DNA of 64,000 nucleotides from Phyllobacterium trifolii (lineage in GTDB: Bacteria; Pseudomonadota; Alphaproteobacteria; Rhizobiales; Rhizobiaceae): contig NZ_JACHXN010000008.1 of assembly GCF_014192095.1 (NCBI RefSeq), positions 124,001 to 188,000 on the forward strand, read 5' to 3'. Position 1 is the stretch's first letter; each line of letters opens with the position of its first letter. This document shows positions 8,533-16,753 of the stretch, piece after piece. Made by a program: the position numbers and the translations under genes. The notes under the pieces are model-generated. The model saw only the letters and a list, made by a program, of their open reading frames with translations. It was not told where the DNA came from and did no database searches.

Positions 8533-9489
8533 TCAACCAAATATCCGCGTAGCGACAGAAACCCAGAACGTCAGTGTCAGCGCCGAAAAAGCGGTCGCCA
8601 TGACCATGGAATTGGAGGCGAGAGCCTGGCCCGTGCCAAAGCGTGTGGCGATCAAGTAAGAATTGACGCCAGCCGGAAGCGCCGCGGCAACCACCGCGAT
8701 TTTCGCGGTGAATGGTGGCAAACCAATCAACCACGCGGCGCCAAGCACCACCGCAGGCATGAGGACAAGTTTGATAGCAGACATGACTACCGCTGCTGCC
8801 ATATTTCCAGAAATGCCGAACTTCTTCAGACCCATGCCCATGGCGAATAGCGCGACGGGCCCTGCCACTCCACTCAAGGTCTCGATCAACGCGTCGGCTG
8901 CGTCCGGCATTCGCAAACCCAGCAGACGCCATATCCAGCCGGCGAGGATGCCCAGCACAAACGGATTGCGCAGCAAGCTGTTGAAGAACGATCCAATCAC
9001 TGCGATCCAATGACTCTCGCCCTTGAACACGCCGTCCCTCCTCATGGCTAATTCGTGCAGCGTAATCGAGGCGGCCATCATGACAGGCATATGGACGGCG
9101 ACGATCAAAGACAGGATCGCAAAGCCATTCTGGCCGAAGACCCCGAGCATGAGCGGCATGCCAAGAAAAACGAGATTGGAAAACGCCCCAGAGACGCCGG
9201 CCACAACGCCAGCACGGTTGTCTCGTCGAAAGAACAGCTTGATCGCCAGATCCGATGCCGCCCACGCAACGATCACACCAATAAAATAGGTGGTCCATAA
9301 CGACCAGGGAGCTGTGCCATGGAAATCAGCAGTCACCATTGTCCTGAACAGCAGCAAAGGCGCGGCGATCACGAAGACAAAATCGGATAGACCGTCACCC
9401 ACTCGCTCATCCAGCAACTTGAAATGCGCTGCTGCATAGGCGATGGCAATCACACCAAAAACGACGATGATTGTTTGAATGAGACCCAT
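8533..9489 (-). CDS. AEC-family transporter (auxin efflux carrier-like permease)
   Basis: 318-residue integral membrane protein with about ten hydrophobic segments in two halves, as in the AEC (auxin efflux carrier/malonate transporter) family. Characteristic stretches are FVFVIAAPLLLFRTMV, FSNLVFLGMPLMLGVFG and LPAGVNSYLIATRFG. The ATG at 9489 is preferred over a TTG eight codons upstream, although its ribosome binding site (GGAA) is weak. The substrate is unknown; organic acids are usual for bacterial members. Confidence 0.85.
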   Translation of the reverse strand: MGLIQTIIVVFGVIAIAYAAAHFKLLDERVGDGLSDFVFVIAAPLLLFRTMVTADFHGTAPWSLWTTYFIGVIVAWAASDLAIKLFFRRDNRAGVVAGVSGAFSNLVFLGMPLMLGVFGQNGFAILSLIVAVHMPVMMAASITLHELAMRRDGVFKGESHWIAVIGSFFNSLLRNPFVLGILAGWIWRLLGLRMPDAADALIETLSGVAGPVALFAMGMGLKKFGISGNMAAAVVMSAIKLVLMPAVVLGAAWLIGLPPFTAKIAVVAAALPAGVNSYLIATRFGTGQALASNSMVMATAFSALTLTFWVSVATRIFG

Positions 9490-9588
9490 CGCGTTCCGCA
9501 ATAGGCCAGCCAATACGGCGGTGCAAGACGTTCTGGTTGCATGGCTTTATTTTTCTTCAACAAATCCCCATCTCGACTGCTAAGGAGA

Positions 9589-10176
9589 ATGATGTTGAAG
9601 CAATTCCGCCCTTGGGCAATTTCTATGTATGCGCTGTTCGGCCTGGTTTTTGTCGTATCGCACGCATATGCGACAGATGCTGCGTGGGCGAGAGTACAGC
9701 GCGGCGGATACACAATTCTCATTCAAGGCGCCGATGCTTCCGGAACCTTGAGCCCAACCGTCGACAGCTCGGCCGATTGTTCGGTCACGCAAACGCTTTC
9801 CGACCGCGGGCGCCAGCTGGCGCAAAAACTTGGAGCCCGTTTTGCCGCACGCGGGGTGCGAATCGACAAAGTTCTTACAAGTTCTACCTGCAATGCACGG
9901 GAAACCGCACGGTTGTCATTCGACTCAATGTCCGCAGAAATCTTTAAGCCGCTCGATCCACTGACTGCGGACGAAGCTGCCAAACAAATCCAGATCGACC
10001 AAATTCGGGTGGCGATCTTTGCATTCAAGGGCCTTGGCAACCTGGTAATGATGACTGATCGCGCCAATATCATCGCTCTGACCGGCGTTACGCCACGTCC
10101 GACAGAGGCCGTCGTTGTTTCCAAAGCCGAGGAAGGTGAAACCATCCATATCGCAGGAAGAATCATATTCGACTAA
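9589..10176 (+). CDS. Secreted histidine-phosphatase-like protein with degenerate active site
   Basis: 195-residue protein with a Sec signal peptide (about residues 1-28, ending SHAYA) and a histidine phosphatase fold. Family blocks are preserved around the active site (TQTLSDRGRQLAQKLG, NARETARLSF, NIIALTG). The phosphate-accepting RH pair is Q46-G47 in LIQGADASG, and the second catalytic histidine is D157 in MMTDRANI. It is therefore probably a catalytically dead member. ATG ATG follow TAAGGAG directly; either may start. It lies just upstream of acpXL, but no link to lipid A is shown. Confidence 0.75.
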   Translation: MMLKQFRPWAISMYALFGLVFVVSHAYATDAAWARVQRGGYTILIQGADASGTLSPTVDSSADCSVTQTLSDRGRQLAQKLGARFAARGVRIDKVLTSSTCNARETARLSFDSMSAEIFKPLDPLTADEAAKQIQIDQIRVAIFAFKGLGNLVMMTDRANIIALTGVTPRPTEAVVVSKAEEGETIHIAGRIIFD

Positions 10177-10282
10177 TCACAGCGCAGCTTTAGTCTTTCC
10201 CTGAAGCATGAAAAACGCTAGATACCGGCTTCATTCTACATCAGTGCCCTTGCCTGAGGCACGGTAAGCAAAGGAAAATCAA

Positions 10283-10564
10283 TTGTCCGATACATTCGAC
10301 AAGGTCGCCGACATCATTGCCGAAACCAGCGAGATCGATCGCGACTCCATTACGCCGGAGAGTCACACAATTGACGATCTGGGGATCGATAGCCTTGATT
10401 TCCTGGACATCGTTTTTGCGATCGATAAGGCCTTTGGTATCAAGATCCCGCTTGAACAGTGGACGCAGGAAGTCAATGACGGCAAGGTTCCGACCGAAGA
10501 ATACTTCGTGTTGAAAAACCTGTGTGCCAAGATCGACGAACTCGTCGCTGCCAAGAAGGCCTGA
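10283..10564 (+). CDS. acpXL: Acyl carrier protein for very-long-chain fatty acids, AcpXL
   Basis: 93-residue specialised acyl carrier protein that carries the 27-hydroxyoctacosanoyl chain of rhizobial lipid A. The phosphopantetheine attachment serine is S37 in GIDSLDFLD. The start is TTG (10283), preceded by AAAGGAAAA; the predicted N terminus [20 protein letters not shown] agrees with known AcpXL proteins, so the non-ATG start is credible. First gene of the five-gene acpXL-lpxXL operon. Confidence 0.95.
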   Translation: MSDTFDKVADIIAETSEIDRDSITPESHTIDDLGIDSLDFLDIVFAIDKAFGIKIPLEQWTQEVNDGKVPTEEYFVLKNLCAKIDELVAAKKA

Positions 10565-10609
10565 TTTCCCAGCTAACCGGGTACACCGTACAAACGGTGT
10601 TGCGAGACA

Positions 10610-11794
10610 ATGCAGAACAACACCGTCGTCATTACTGGTATCGGACTGATTTCATCACTTGGCGAAGGCGTCGATGCCCATTGGAAGGCGTTCAATGACG
10701 GGCTCGAACCCCGCATCGATAGCGAAACGTTCAAGCCTTATACCGTTCATCCGCTCGTCGAAGTCGACTGGAACAACCAGATACCGAAGCGCGGTGACCA
10801 GCGGCAGATGGAGACGTGGCAGCGTATAGGGACCTACACAGCTGGCCTCGCGCTGCAGGATGCAGGCATAAAAGACGACGAATCGCTCTGCGCCAGCATG
10901 GATATGGTAGTGGCGGCAGGCGGTGGGGAACGCGACGTCTCGGTAGACACGCAAATCCTTGCCGAAGCGCGTGTGCGCAATGATATCGGAACGATGCTAA
11001 ACGAGAAGCTCACGACCGAGCTGCGCCCAACCTTGTTTCTGGCACAGCTTTCGAACCTGCTTGCTGGAAATATCTCCATCGTCCACAAAGTCACCGGTTC
11101 TTCACGTACATTCATGGGTGAGGAAGGCTCGGGTATCTCGGCGATCGATACAGCTGTAGCTCGCATTCGCTCCGGACAGAGTACACATGCCCTTGTTGGT
11201 GGTTCGTACAATTCCCAGCATCCAGACATGTTGTTGGGCTACGAATTGAATGGGATGCTCAAGCGTGACGGTTGGGCGCCGCTTTGGCAAAGAGAAGACA
11301 GTGCCGGGGGCGGCATCGTTACCGGATCTGGCGGTGCATTTCTGGTTCTGGAAAGTGCGGAGCACGCACAAAAACGCGGCGCACGCGTGTATGCTGCTAT
11401 CGATGGAATCTACAGCGCGCAAATTCGGCGCAGCCGCGATGATTTAACCCAAACCGTAGCCAAGCTGATCGGTGCGGCCAGTGCAGACAAAGCAGCAGAT
11501 CTGATCATTTCAGGCGCCAGTGGGGCTAAACACGTAACTGCGGCAGAAAAAGCGGCGCTCGATACATTCTCGAGTTCGATGGTGCGCGGCGTCGCGGGCA
11601 AACTCGGCCATCTGCGCGAAGCACAATTCCCGCTGGTCGTTGCTCTTGCTGCGCTGAGCGTTTTTAATGGATCTGCCTTCCCGCCTGTCGACGCGAAAAA
11701 CGAGAAGGCCGGACCGTCCAGCGTCGATACCGCACTCGCAACGTCCATTGGCGGGACTCGCGGCGAAGGCGTTGCCCGCCTGGTCAAAGTTTAA
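10610..11794 (+). CDS. fabF2XL: Beta-ketoacyl-ACP synthase homologue FabF2XL (lacks catalytic Cys)
   Basis: 394-residue thiolase-fold protein. Where condensing enzymes have the nucleophile motif TACASG, this one reads VTGSSRTFMGEE (residues 161-172) without a cysteine, and there is no HGT motif; only the last histidine region (KLGHLREAQ) is conserved. This pattern is like the chain-length factor subunits of type II polyketide synthases. It is directly followed by the complete synthase FabF1XL, suggesting a heterodimer for C26-C30 chain elongation. The pairing is inference; membership in the acpXL cluster is well established in rhizobia. Confidence 0.88.
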   Translation: MQNNTVVITGIGLISSLGEGVDAHWKAFNDGLEPRIDSETFKPYTVHPLVEVDWNNQIPKRGDQRQMETWQRIGTYTAGLALQDAGIKDDESLCASMDMVVAAGGGERDVSVDTQILAEARVRNDIGTMLNEKLTTELRPTLFLAQLSNLLAGNISIVHKVTGSSRTFMGEEGSGISAIDTAVARIRSGQSTHALVGGSYNSQHPDMLLGYELNGMLKRDGWAPLWQREDSAGGGIVTGSGGAFLVLESAEHAQKRGARVYAAIDGIYSAQIRRSRDDLTQTVAKLIGAASADKAADLIISGASGAKHVTAAEKAALDTFSSSMVRGVAGKLGHLREAQFPLVVALAALSVFNGSAFPPVDAKNEKAGPSSVDTALATSIGGTRGEGVARLVKV

Positions 11795-11805
11795 GGGATA
11801 TCTTC

Positions 11806-13083
11806 ATGTCCAAATATACTGATCATTTTGGTCGGCCCCTCGTCGCCATAACCGGTCTCGGGGTTGTCTCATCCCTCGGACAGGGCAAGGAAGAGAACTG
11901 GGCTGCGCTGACTTCCGGCACATCCGGCATCCACACGATTACACGGTTCGCCCTGGACAATCTGCGAACGCAGATCGCCGGGACTGTCGATTTTCTTGAA
12001 GAAAGCACCAAAGGCGCTTCGACACTGTCGCAAAAGCTGGCGTCGCTTGCAGCGGAGGAAGCTGTAGCGCAGGCCGGTTTTCCAGTCGATGACTTCGGCG
12101 GCCCGCTTTTCCTGGCTGCTCCACCGGTCGAACTCGAATGGCGCAATCGTTTTGCCTTGGACGCATTGGTCAAGTCTGAAGGCGAGCCCGGATACGACCT
12201 GCTGCTCGCCGCATGCCGTCGAGGCCCGCAGGTCGACATGTTCAACACGGCGGAATTTGGCTATATCGCTGAGGTTCTGGCCGATAAATTCGGCACGCGC
12301 GGTCTACCGATCACTTTGTCTACAGCCTGTGCCTCTGGCGCGACTGCCATTCAGCTGGGCGTGGAAGCCATCCGTCGCGGCGAAAGCGACAGGGTCCTGT
12401 CGATCGGCACAGATGGTTCGGTTTCCGCCGAAGCGCTGATCAGGTTCTCGCTGCTCTCTGCGCTATCCACACATAACGAGCCGGCCCACAAGGCGGCAAA
12501 GCCCTTCTCGAAAGATCGAGATGGGTTTGTCATGGCAGAAGGCTCTGGCGCTATGGTGATGGAATCGCTCGAATCGGCCGTCGCACGAGGTGCAAATATT
12601 CTTGGCATCATGCGTGGTTGCGGCGAAAAGGCCGATGACTTCCATCGTACCCGTTCGAAGCCGGACGGTTCGCCGGCCATTGGTGCGGTTCGCGCGTCCC
12701 TTGAAGATGCGGGGATTGAGGAAGACGCAATCGACTATATCAATGCCCACGGAACGTCGACGCCAGAAAACGACAAGATGGAATATCTGGCGTTGTCGAC
12801 CGTCTTTGGCGATCGCATTTCATCACTGCCTGTGTCGTCAAACAAGTCGATGATCGGCCATACGCTGACCGCTGCGGGCGCAATCGAAGCCGTATTCTCT
12901 GTACTGACCATTCAGACCGGTACGATCCCGCCGACGATCAACTATGACAATCCTGATCCGGCAATTGTCATGGATGTCGTCCCCAACGTTAAGCGCGAAG
13001 CAAGTGTATCGTCGGTGCTTTCCAGTTCATTCGGCTTCGGCGGACAAAATACGTGTCTTGTCATGACGGCAGAACCGAACTAA
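11806..13083 (+). CDS. fabF1XL: Beta-ketoacyl-ACP synthase FabF1XL
   Basis: 425-residue condensing enzyme with a full catalytic set: nucleophile C175 in STACASGATA, H315 in NAHGTSTP, K347 and H352 in NKSMIGHTLTAAG. It elongates acyl chains on AcpXL for the very-long-chain lipid A acid. It starts 11 bp after fabF2XL and precedes adh2XL. Length and motifs are normal for FabF. Confidence 0.93.
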   Translation: MSKYTDHFGRPLVAITGLGVVSSLGQGKEENWAALTSGTSGIHTITRFALDNLRTQIAGTVDFLEESTKGASTLSQKLASLAAEEAVAQAGFPVDDFGGPLFLAAPPVELEWRNRFALDALVKSEGEPGYDLLLAACRRGPQVDMFNTAEFGYIAEVLADKFGTRGLPITLSTACASGATAIQLGVEAIRRGESDRVLSIGTDGSVSAEALIRFSLLSALSTHNEPAHKAAKPFSKDRDGFVMAEGSGAMVMESLESAVARGANILGIMRGCGEKADDFHRTRSKPDGSPAIGAVRASLEDAGIEEDAIDYINAHGTSTPENDKMEYLALSTVFGDRISSLPVSSNKSMIGHTLTAAGAIEAVFSVLTIQTGTIPPTINYDNPDPAIVMDVVPNVKREASVSSVLSSSFGFGGQNTCLVMTAEPN

Positions 13084-13109
13084 TCCGTGGCCTGAATAAG
13101 GAAACGGAT

Positions 13110-14138
13110 ATGCGTGCACTACAATTGATTGAAGACCGCAAGCTCGAGATCGTCGATGTTGCGCCCCCGCCTGCGCCCGGTCCAGGTGAGGTCACCGTCA
13201 ACATCAAAGCTGTTGCGCTCAATCACATTGATGTCTGGGGCTGGCGGGGCATGGCCTTTGCCAAGCGCAAGATGCCATTGACGATCGGCGCGGAAGCTTC
13301 GGGCGTTGTCGATGCGATCGGCGCGGGCGTCAGCAATCTACTGCCAGGCCAGCTCGTCTCGATCTATGGTGCACAGACCTGCGGACTGTGCCGTCCCTGC
13401 CGTGAAGGTCGCGACAATCTTTGCGAGCATGTTTCAGGTGTGCACGGCTTCCATCTCGATGGCTTCGCCCAGGAAAAAGTCAACCTCAAAGCTCGTTTGC
13501 TTGTCCCAGCTCCTCCTGGCGTCGACGAAATCGGTGCTGCTGTCGCACCCGTCACCTTTGGGACGGTCGAGCACATGCTGTTTGATAATGCGAAACTTGA
13601 ACCGGGCGAAACTATCCTCGTTCACGCAGGTGGTTCTGGTATTGGCTCGGCGGCAATCCAACTCGCCAAAAAGATGGGCTGTACGGTTATCACGACCGTC
13701 GGCTCGGATAACAAGATCGAGAAGGCCAAGGCTCTGGGGGCAGATCACATCATCAATTATCGCGAGGACCGTTTTGAAGGCGTCGTGCGCAAGCTGACAA
13801 AGAAGAAGGGCGTTGATGTTGTCTTCGAACATGTCGGCGCCGATACATGGGCGGGGTCCATGTTGTCGCTGCGCCGCGGCGGGCGGCTGGTCACCTGCGG
13901 CTCGACGTCGGGTGTTTCAACCAGCATGAACCTTATGATGCTGTTCCAGCAGCAGTTAAAACTTCTCGGCTCGTTCGGGTGCCGCATGGAAAACATGGCT
14001 GATGCCATGCAGAAGATGGCGCGTGGCCTTGTCCATCCAGTCATCGACACCGAAGTCGGCTTCGATGATATCGATACGGCATTGAAGCGGATGGAAGGCC
14101 GGGACGTCTTCGGCAAGATCATCCTGCGCGTAAACTGA
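13110..14138 (+). CDS. adh2XL: Zinc-binding alcohol dehydrogenase-like protein Adh2XL
   Basis: 342-residue medium-chain dehydrogenase/reductase. Structural zinc cysteines are in CGLCRPCREGRDNLC, and the nucleotide-binding loop is HAGGSGIGSAAIQLAKKMG. It probably reduces an acyl intermediate during very-long-chain fatty acid synthesis, as inferred from its fixed place between fabF1XL and lpxXL in rhizobia. The ATG at 13110 with AAGGAAACGG upstream is used; a longer reading starting inside fabF1XL is rejected. Confidence 0.9.
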   Translation: MRALQLIEDRKLEIVDVAPPPAPGPGEVTVNIKAVALNHIDVWGWRGMAFAKRKMPLTIGAEASGVVDAIGAGVSNLLPGQLVSIYGAQTCGLCRPCREGRDNLCEHVSGVHGFHLDGFAQEKVNLKARLLVPAPPGVDEIGAAVAPVTFGTVEHMLFDNAKLEPGETILVHAGGSGIGSAAIQLAKKMGCTVITTVGSDNKIEKAKALGADHIINYREDRFEGVVRKLTKKKGVDVVFEHVGADTWAGSMLSLRRGGRLVTCGSTSGVSTSMNLMMLFQQQLKLLGSFGCRMENMADAMQKMARGLVHPVIDTEVGFDDIDTALKRMEGRDVFGKIILRVN

Positions 14139-14144
14139 TCCAGA

Positions 14145-15080
14145 ATGAAGCTCAATACAAAGTTAGCGCTATTCCGTTGGAGCCAACGGTTGAAGAAATT
14201 CAACTACTGGCTGTCGGCATTTGTCATTTTCGGTGTCCTCAAATTGCTCCGTATGCTGCCCGCGAAGGCGGCTATGGATTTCACCGATGCCGCAGCGCGT
14301 AAAATTGGCCCATTGATGGGCCGCCATCGCATTGCGATGACCAACCTGCGTAAAGCCTATCCGGAGAAACCCGAAGAGGAGCTGCAGAAGATTGCGCGCG
14401 ACATGTGGGGAAACATGGCGCGCCTGACGGCCGAATATGTGTTTCTGGATGCGATCTTCGATTTCGATCCGCACAGCGACACGCCCGGACTAGTCGAGGT
14501 CCAGGGCCGCGAGATCTTCGAACGCATACGGGACGAGAAGGACCGCCCGCATATATTCTTCACAGGTCATACGGGGAATTTCGAGCTGCTGCCGATCTGC
14601 GCGGCGACATTCGATCTGAATGTAACCGCGCTGTTTCGCCCACCGAACAACCCCTTTGTTGCCAAGAAAATCCTCGGGGCACGCCGCACCAACATGGGGC
14701 ATCTCGTTCCGTCGAAGGCCGGTGCAGCTTGGTCGCTCGCCACCGTCCTCAACAACAATGGCAACGTCGGCATGCTGGTCGATCAAAAATTCAAACGCGG
14801 CATCCCTTCTACTTTTTTCAACCGCCCATGCAAAACCAATCCACTTCTCGCGAAACTCGTGCGTCAATATGAGTGCGATGTATATCCGGCGCGCTGTGTC
14901 CGTCTGCCCGGTGGCCGGTTTCGGCTGGAGCTTGAAGAGAAGATGGAGATACCGCGCGATGACAAAGGAGCCGTGGACCTCGCCGCAACTGTCCAAGCTC
15001 TGAACGACAAGGTCGAGTCTTGGGTGCGCGAATACCCCGGCCAGTGGATGTGGTTCCACAAGCGCTGGAACAGCAATTAG
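14145..15080 (+). CDS. lpxXL: Lipid A acyltransferase LpxXL
   Basis: 311-residue LpxL/HtrB-family acyltransferase that transfers the very-long-chain acid from AcpXL to the lipid A precursor at the inner membrane. An N-terminal hydrophobic helix (about residues 22-38) anchors it, and the HX4D/E catalytic motif is H142-TGNF-E147. It starts 6 bp after adh2XL. Its stop overlaps the stop of the convergent soeC-like gene by 4 bp. Confidence 0.93.
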   Translation: MKLNTKLALFRWSQRLKKFNYWLSAFVIFGVLKLLRMLPAKAAMDFTDAAARKIGPLMGRHRIAMTNLRKAYPEKPEEELQKIARDMWGNMARLTAEYVFLDAIFDFDPHSDTPGLVEVQGREIFERIRDEKDRPHIFFTGHTGNFELLPICAATFDLNVTALFRPPNNPFVAKKILGARRTNMGHLVPSKAGAAWSLATVLNNNGNVGMLVDQKFKRGIPSTFFNRPCKTNPLLAKLVRQYECDVYPARCVRLPGGRFRLELEEKMEIPRDDKGAVDLAATVQALNDKVESWVREYPGQWMWFHKRWNSN

Positions 15081-15982
15081 TAGTAGTTCATCACCGCATG
15101 TTTGGCTTCGGCGAAGAACAGCCAGCGCTCGACAAAAACCCCCAGCACATATGCGACGACACCGAGAACGAGCGCAATCTGCGCGGTGAGCCCACCGGCA
15201 ATCGCCAGAGCCAGCAAAAGCGCCAGGATCGGCAGGACCACACAGAAAACGAAAGCGATCACCCACAGCTTTGCGGCGTGTTTACGGGCAACACGAAAGC
15301 CCATTTCTCGCGTCAGATAGTTGTCGAGCGCATGCGGACGCTCAAACAGTCCAACCTTGCCGATGAAGCCAAGACCCGTTGCCGTTTCCGGCGTCGAAAT
15401 GGGTAAGAGCGTCGTGGCCCGATTGCGCCAAACCATCTTGGCGACCAACGCCAGGAGGACGAACAGAAGCGCCAGCAACTCCTCGACCAACCCATTTCCA
15501 CCCACGAAGGCGCTTGCGAACAAAAACCCACCGGCTAGCGAAAACAACAGGAAACACAGGGGCGTCAGTTTCGTATGCCACGAGTCCACTGTCTTGAGCG
15601 ACGCGTAGATCATCGACGTGCAATAGACTGTCACCAACGCACCAAGCACAGTGATAAATCCCAAAATCGCATCATGTCTGTCGCCAAAGATAGCCAACGC
15701 AGCACTCAGCGTCAGGGGGACAACCGTTGCAATTGCCATCACACCCTCGCGCGACAACCAGCTGGAGCGCCATTGGCTCAAGGCCCGCCATGCACGTTGC
15801 GGGTTGCCGAGATGCAAGAGCGAAGCTGCCAGTCCAATGCTGATCAGTGCCAGCGAAGTCAAATAGGCAAGCTTGGTCATTAGCAGCGACGGATCCAGAA
15901 AACCGAGCCCAAGCACGACCGCAAGTCCGTAGCCCAGACCTGACAGCGTCGTGAAAACAATAATCGAATACGCTGGATGCAT
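15077..15982 (-). CDS. soeC: DmsC/SoeC-like membrane anchor subunit
   Basis: 301-residue polytopic membrane protein with about eight hydrophobic helices, of the DmsC anchor family. It would pass electrons between quinone and the Fe-S subunit encoded 3 bp upstream. A sequence typical of the anchor family is SLLHLGNPQRAWRALSQW. In SoeABC the complex faces the cytoplasm and oxidises sulfite; the assignment rests on gene order and on the sequence style of SoeA. Confidence 0.75.
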   Translation of the reverse strand: MHPAYSIIVFTTLSGLGYGLAVVLGLGFLDPSLLMTKLAYLTSLALISIGLAASLLHLGNPQRAWRALSQWRSSWLSREGVMAIATVVPLTLSAALAIFGDRHDAILGFITVLGALVTVYCTSMIYASLKTVDSWHTKLTPLCFLLFSLAGGFLFASAFVGGNGLVEELLALLFVLLALVAKMVWRNRATTLLPISTPETATGLGFIGKVGLFERPHALDNYLTREMGFRVARKHAAKLWVIAFVFCVVLPILALLLALAIAGGLTAQIALVLGVVAYVLGVFVERWLFFAEAKHAVMNYY

Positions 15983-15985
15983 CGT

Positions 15986-16753
15986 TTAGATCCGGTCCAG
16001 CGTCTTGTCGAGCCAAGCGAAAAATCCGCGTGCGCCTTCGGTATTCTCGGCGAGCGGAATAATTGGCGCGCTATCGCTTAGGGACGTGCGAGGGCGCGGC
16101 GGGAGATATTTGTTGGTGGGACGCGTCCCCTGTTCCGGCATAAGATCGAAACCACCGCGTTCGACCACCATGATGGCCACATCGGAATTCGGATCGCCAA
16201 GGTCGCCAAAATGCCGGGCATTGACCGGACAAGTCCTGACACAGGACGGCACGCGGTCTTCGTGCTTCAGTGTCTCATTGTAGACGCGGTCGACGCACAG
16301 TGTGCACTTCTTCATCACGCCGGCAGCAAGATCCATCTCCCGAGCCCCGTAGGCACAGGCCCAGGCGCAAAGTCCGCATCCGATGCACTTGTCCTCATCC
16401 ACCAGCACGATGCCGTCCTCGGCACGCTTGTAAGACGCTCCAGTCGGGCAGACCGTGACACACGGCGCGTCTTCGCAATGCAAACAGGACTTTGGAAAGT
16501 GCACAACGCGGGCGTCGCCAGCTTCACCGATAATTTGTCCGCCTTCTGGCGTGACTTCAAAACTGTGGATGCGGTTGAGAAACGTACCCGAAACATCCTC
16601 GCCATAGGGATGCTGGTCCGACAGCGCACTGCCGTAGCCGCCAGTGTTCCATTCCTTGCAACTGATTACACAGGCATGACAGCCGACACACACATCAAGG
16701 TCGATCACCAGCCCGAGTTTTTTCGCGGTACGATTTTGGGGAAGGCTGGTCAT
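15986..16753 (-). CDS. soeB: SoeB-like tetra-[4Fe-4S] electron transfer subunit
   Basis: 255-residue ferredoxin-type protein with four cysteine clusters: CVGCHACVISC, CLHCEDAPCVTVCP, CIGCGLCAWAC and CTLCVDRV paired with CVRTCP. No signal peptide. It carries electrons between the molybdopterin subunit and the membrane anchor. The ATG at 16753 forms a 4-bp ATGA overlap with the soeA stop; an ATG four codons earlier (16765) is also possible. Confidence 0.85.
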   Translation of the reverse strand: MTSLPQNRTAKKLGLVIDLDVCVGCHACVISCKEWNTGGYGSALSDQHPYGEDVSGTFLNRIHSFEVTPEGGQIIGEAGDARVVHFPKSCLHCEDAPCVTVCPTGASYKRAEDGIVLVDEDKCIGCGLCAWACAYGAREMDLAAGVMKKCTLCVDRVYNETLKHEDRVPSCVRTCPVNARHFGDLGDPNSDVAIMVVERGGFDLMPEQGTRPTNKYLPPRPRTSLSDSAPIIPLAENTEGARGFFAWLDKTLDRI

